Virus record (IMG/VR): IMGVR_UViG_3300035703_000349
Location: 1 to 28,530 of that record
Length of the DNA: 28,530 nucleotides
Strand: one strand, 5' to 3'
From: a virus
The notes beneath the pieces were generated by a model. It saw only the letters and a list, made by a program, of their open reading frames with translations. It was not told where the DNA came from and searched no databases. This document shows positions 28,395 through 28,530 of this stretch, piece after piece. The first letter of the stretch is position 1; each line of letters opens with the position of its first letter. The position numbers and the translations under genes were made by a program.

Positions 28395-28530
28395 ATGCAC
28401 CTAAGCAAACACCAAAGCCTGTTGAGGCAGGCTTATATTGTTAGACCCAAGCTCATAACCGACGATTCTCCTGCTTTAGATAAAGCGATCAGGACCATCG
28501 AGAGCGAGAATCCCAGTGCTTTCTGGAAAG
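28395..28530 (+). CDS. Unknown protein, cut by right window edge
   Basis: ATG 28395 with GAGGAGA upstream, 45 codons visible: MHLSKHQSLLRQAYIVRPKL, ITDDSPALDKAIRTIESENP, SAFWK. It is probably helical and belongs to the same rightward operon. The small piece allows no family call. Confidence 0.6.
   Translation, partial: MHLSKHQSLLRQAYIVRPKLITDDSPALDKAIRTIESENPSAFWK

Noticed and set aside
1-28530. tRNA genes, integrase and repressor
   Set aside because: Searched by eye for tRNA T-arm patterns and for tyrosine/serine recombinase or CI-type proteins; none was found, though a visual search can miss tRNAs.

Overview
The window is a piece of a tailed bacteriophage (Caudoviricetes) genome, most likely a short-tailed, podovirus-type phage of a Gram-negative bacterium. 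It has terminase, portal, scaffold, HK97-fold capsid, adaptor and nozzle genes followed by large Ala/Gln-rich virion proteins and collagen-like fibre genes. There is no recognisable tail tube, tail sheath or tape measure. The recombination genes (NinB-, YbcO-, DUF1071- and YqaJ-like) are of lambda/proteobacterial-prophage type. The small accessory proteins (DUF6321-, DUF6496- and DUF3310-like, and the 'WVGLTDEE' family) are typical of aquatic and proteobacterial phages. Host and lifestyle are inference only. No integrase, repressor or tRNA was recognised.

Layout. Positions 25486-28530 (+ strand) form a rightward early/recombination operon: small unknown proteins, a possible overlapping membrane peptide, a DUF1071/Sak3-type single-strand annealing protein, NinB, a YbcO-like nuclease, a YqaJ/lambda-exo-type nuclease, and a small protein with an SSB-like acidic tail. 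Position 25400 leftward is a divergent conserved protein. Positions 24587-25049 are a regulatory gap with a very long hairpin that acts as a leftward terminator, related operator-like motifs and a doubtful ORF. Positions 24586-21514 (- strand) form a tightly overlapped early/middle operon: a replication-organiser-like protein, two winged-helix proteins, a mosaic family of small 'LTDEE' proteins, a DUF551-like and a DUF3310 protein, closed by a strong terminator. Positions 21459-19104 hold two glycosyltransferase-like genes and a chain of tiny basic or Cys-rich proteins. Positions 19085-10565 carry the ParB-like/DNA methyltransferase fusion, small and large terminase, portal, a repeat protein, a small helical protein, scaffold and capsid, closed by a second strong terminator. 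Positions 10514-1 hold a small conserved protein, a third glycosyltransferase, adaptor, nozzle, a C1q-like protein, a GNAT-like protein resembling T7 gp13, three probable ejection proteins, and two tandem paralogous fibre genes, the second cut by the window edge.

Genes on the - strand are packed with 4-bp ATGA overlaps or gaps of a few bases, so translational coupling is expected. Both internal terminators on that strand have their U-tract directly against the start codon of the next gene, leaving no room for a Shine-Dalgarno (SD) site. This is the most unusual regulatory pattern seen. Several genes too short for routine gene callers were found by reading the junctions: 19400-19555, 20044-20121, 22385-22561, 25698-25868, 25858-25983 and 25916-26047.
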